From Thioalkalivibrio sp. ALJ12 (GTDB lineage Bacteria; Pseudomonadota; Gammaproteobacteria; Ectothiorhodospirales; Ectothiorhodospiraceae), in NCBI RefSeq assembly GCF_000378305.1, contig NZ_KB899538.1, forward strand, positions 1,086,001 through 1,150,000: 64,000 nt of DNA. The letters are read 5' to 3'. The notes under the pieces are model-generated. The model did not search any database, was not told where the DNA came from, and worked only from the letters and a program-made list of their open reading frames with translations. Positions 62,275 through 64,000 of the stretch are shown here, piece by piece; position 1 is the stretch's first letter, and each line of letters starts with the position of its first letter. A program made the position numbers and the translations under genes.

Positions 62275-62303
62275 AGTTTATTGTGATTTTTGGGTTTCTC
62301 GAA
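62275..62303 (-). promoter_or_regulatory. Candidate soxB promoter
   Basis: On the minus strand, TTCGAG (62298-62303), 17-bp AT-rich spacer, TAAACT (62275-62280), about 25 bp before the soxB ATG; AGGTAGGA lies just upstream of the start. Confidence 0.35.
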
Positions 62304-62503
62304 GCAGCAATCTAGACGCTATTTCTTTGTGGAACATTCCCTGGGTATGGAGCTTCCTTGCCGACCGGCGCGACGCCCGGCTGGTATGAAGCCGTAGTCA
62401 GCCCGCAGCGCCTCAAGAACCGGATCCCCCGGTTTCTGGCCGTGACGGATGCTGATGTCTGCCCTTGACCGAGCCCCGAATCTTCGTGGGGGGCGGCGTC
62501 ACC

Positions 62504-63946
62504 CTAGCGGCGCTGTTCGCGCGCCTGCCGCGCGGTTTCCTTGGCCGTGTCGCGCTTGTCCTCGATCCGCTGGATATCGCGCTCGCTGGCATCGCGTGCT
62601 TCGATGGCGGCCTCGAACTGGCGTACTGACTCTTCGTATTGCGCGCGGTGGAAGAAATATTCCGCCATGGCCTCGCGGCTGACCGCAATATAGCCGGCCC
62701 CATCCGCGATGTCTGCCTTCAGTCGCAGCAACTCGGGGTTGGGCGCGCGTTCATTGCGGATCATCTCGTTGACGATGCGGATGGCGCGGTCGGGGTTGTC
62801 GAGATCTCGGTGCACGCGGGCCAGCACTTCGCGGATGACCGGGTGCCCGGGGTAGACCGCGTCCAGGTCATTCAGGATCTCGAGCGCCGCTTCGTGGTTG
62901 CCGCGTTCGCGCTCCAGTGCGACGCGCGCCAGCTCCAGCGTCATCCCGGGGGCCTCCTCGACCGGGATTTCCTCCAGCCGTTCGGCGGCGCGGTCCAGTT
63001 CGCCGCGCTCCAGGTGAGCCACCATTGCGCCGTAGATCTGGTGCGGGGCCGGGTCCGAGGCCCCGCGATGGATCTCGATCGCACGGCGCGGGTCCTTCAG
63101 GGCCCGGGTGCGGGCCTGCATCCACTGGAACTCGGGGCCGCGGTTGCGCGTATCGACCGCCGGCAGGCCGGCCGCGCGATTGCGGGCGTCGGTGATGCGG
63201 TCGAGCGTGACCGGGTGGGTGCGCAGGTACTCGGGCACCGCGTCGCCAACGCCGCGCGAGAGTTCCTGTAGACGCTCGAAGAAATCCGCCATCGCGTTCG
63301 GGTCGAAGTCGGCGCTGGCCAGTATGCGCATGCCGGCGCGGTCGGCCTCGGCCTCGTTGGCGCGGGTGAAGTTGATCTGTTGCTGGATACCGCCCGCGAC
63401 ACCGCCGGTGATGATGGCCGAGCCCAGGGTGGGATCCGCCATCGATGCCAGGACCCCGGCGAGGATGGCCAGGCCGGTGGTGAAGTTGACCTCGCGCCCG
63501 CGCGCGAACATTCGGGCCAGGTGGCGTTGGGTGACGTGTGCAATTTCGTGGGCCATGACGGCGGCCAGTTCGGCCTCGTCGCGCACCTCGAGCATCAGTC
63601 CGGAGTGCACCCCGATGATTCCGCCGGGCATCGCAAAGGCGTTGACCTGACCGTTGTCGATCGTCAGGAAGTAGAACGGGCCATCTGCGTCAGGGGCATT
63701 GGCGAGCAGCTGCCGGCCAAGGGAGTCGACGTAGAAGGAAACTTCCGGATCGGTCACCAGTGGCAGGGACCGTCGGATCTCTCGAAGCAGTGAGCGGCCG
63801 AGCTCGCGCTCTTCCGCGGGGGTCAGTACGCCACCGGAGGCCTCGCCCAGATCGGGCAGGGCGGTCCCGGAGGCCGAAACCGTTGGAGCCCCCAGCGTGA
63901 GTACCAGGAGCAGGGTCGAAAGTAGCGTGAGAAGCCGTGTCTTCAT
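62504..63946 (-). CDS. bepA: Periplasmic M48 metalloprotease/chaperone BepA (YfgC)
   Basis: 480 residues. Signal peptide (LLTLLSTLLLVLTLGAPTVSA), M48 protease domain with the zinc motif HEIAH (VMAHEIAHVTQRH near residue 130-142) and a downstream Glu in ANEAEADRAGMR, then a C-terminal TPR helical domain (about 300-470). BepA matures or degrades LptD and stabilises the BAM complex in E. coli. The size and domain order match. A very GC-rich hairpin (63952-63978) lies just upstream of its start. Confidence 0.93.
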   Translation of the reverse strand: MKTRLLTLLSTLLLVLTLGAPTVSASGTALPDLGEASGGVLTPAEERELGRSLLREIRRSLPLVTDPEVSFYVDSLGRQLLANAPDADGPFYFLTIDNGQVNAFAMPGGIIGVHSGLMLEVRDEAELAAVMAHEIAHVTQRHLARMFARGREVNFTTGLAILAGVLASMADPTLGSAIITGGVAGGIQQQINFTRANEAEADRAGMRILASADFDPNAMADFFERLQELSRGVGDAVPEYLRTHPVTLDRITDARNRAAGLPAVDTRNRGPEFQWMQARTRALKDPRRAIEIHRGASDPAPHQIYGAMVAHLERGELDRAAERLEEIPVEEAPGMTLELARVALERERGNHEAALEILNDLDAVYPGHPVIREVLARVHRDLDNPDRAIRIVNEMIRNERAPNPELLRLKADIADGAGYIAVSREAMAEYFFHRAQYEESVRQFEAAIEARDASERDIQRIEDKRDTAKETARQAREQRR

Positions 63947-63951
63947 ACGAC

Positions 63952-63978
63952 GGAGGCCGGCCGTTGGGGCCGGCCTCC
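63952..63978. other. Perfect 11-bp stem-loop upstream of bepA
   Basis: GGAGGCCGGCC (63952-63962) pairs with GGCCGGCCTCC (63968-63978), GTTGG loop. No T-tract is seen on either strand within the window, so it may be a terminator of an upstream gene or an mRNA leader structure. Confidence 0.4.
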
Positions 63979-64000
63979 GAAGGGTCTTGGCATCGCGGGC

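Overview
The window is high-GC, densely coded DNA typical of a free-living gammaproteobacterium. A Tat-exported SoxB (thiosulfate oxidation), lipid A/Kdo genes, YcaR, BepA and an Aer-type receptor together suggest a sulfur-oxidising gammaproteobacterium of the Ectothiorhodospiraceae/Thioalkalivibrio kind. That assignment is inferred from gene content and base composition, not from an rRNA gene, because none is present.

Layout. 1-6613: the end of a GAF-like signalling protein, an Aer-like PAS chemoreceptor, the Mg2+ channel MgtE behind a leader of about 550 nt, a TorF-like porin and a Na/Pi cotransporter. 6682-14289: AMP nucleosidase, ispG, two unknown membrane/periplasmic proteins, a degenerate retropepsin-like protein, a UMF1-type MFS protein and MarC. 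14290-14638: a repeat-bearing spacer. 14639-24938: cysM, a DEDD exonuclease, rlmD, exbB/exbD, a WaaA-like protein, lpxK, ycaR, kdsB, ppiD and fabI, largely an envelope operon with overlapping genes. 25191-33197: a Yej-like peptide ABC transporter with a membrane-anchored binding protein, folD and a diguanylate cyclase. 33359-33786: four tRNA genes (Pro, Arg, His, Lys). 34116-59639: a surface polysaccharide locus. 59915-63946: a glycine-zipper lipoprotein, soxB and bepA.

The polysaccharide locus has four blocks. A membrane-bound CapD/PglF-like nucleotide-sugar dehydratase (+) lies at 34116. A long minus-strand block (51098 down to 36175) carries sugar-precursor enzymes (TviB-like dehydrogenase, uronate epimerase), two initiating phosphosugar transferases (PglC-like and WecA/WbpL-like), two GT4 glycosyltransferases, a polymerase-like membrane protein, a PglK-like ABC flippase and unusual activating enzymes: a CapK/PaaK-like adenylate-forming protein, a QueC-like PP-loop protein and a sugar-transfer ATP-grasp, plus an HpcH-type aldolase and a D-2-hydroxyacid dehydrogenase. 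Divergent from it is wza-wzb-wzc (export channel, phosphatase, tyrosine kinase). Last is a complete yjbEFGH-type exopolysaccharide operon (-). The minus block has many 1-10 bp gene overlaps, which implies translational coupling.

The most interesting signals are three. First, a 34-codon leader ORF upstream of mgtE has a perfect Shine-Dalgarno and begins M-P-A-P-E-D-D-D-P, next to competing RNA pairings ahead of a U-tract; this suggests Mg2+ sensing through nascent-chain ribosome destabilisation, as for MgtL upstream of mgtA. Second, the adenylating/PP-loop/ATP-grasp cassette in the polysaccharide locus may add an acyl or amide decoration. Third, a retropepsin-family protein has lost its catalytic DTG motif.
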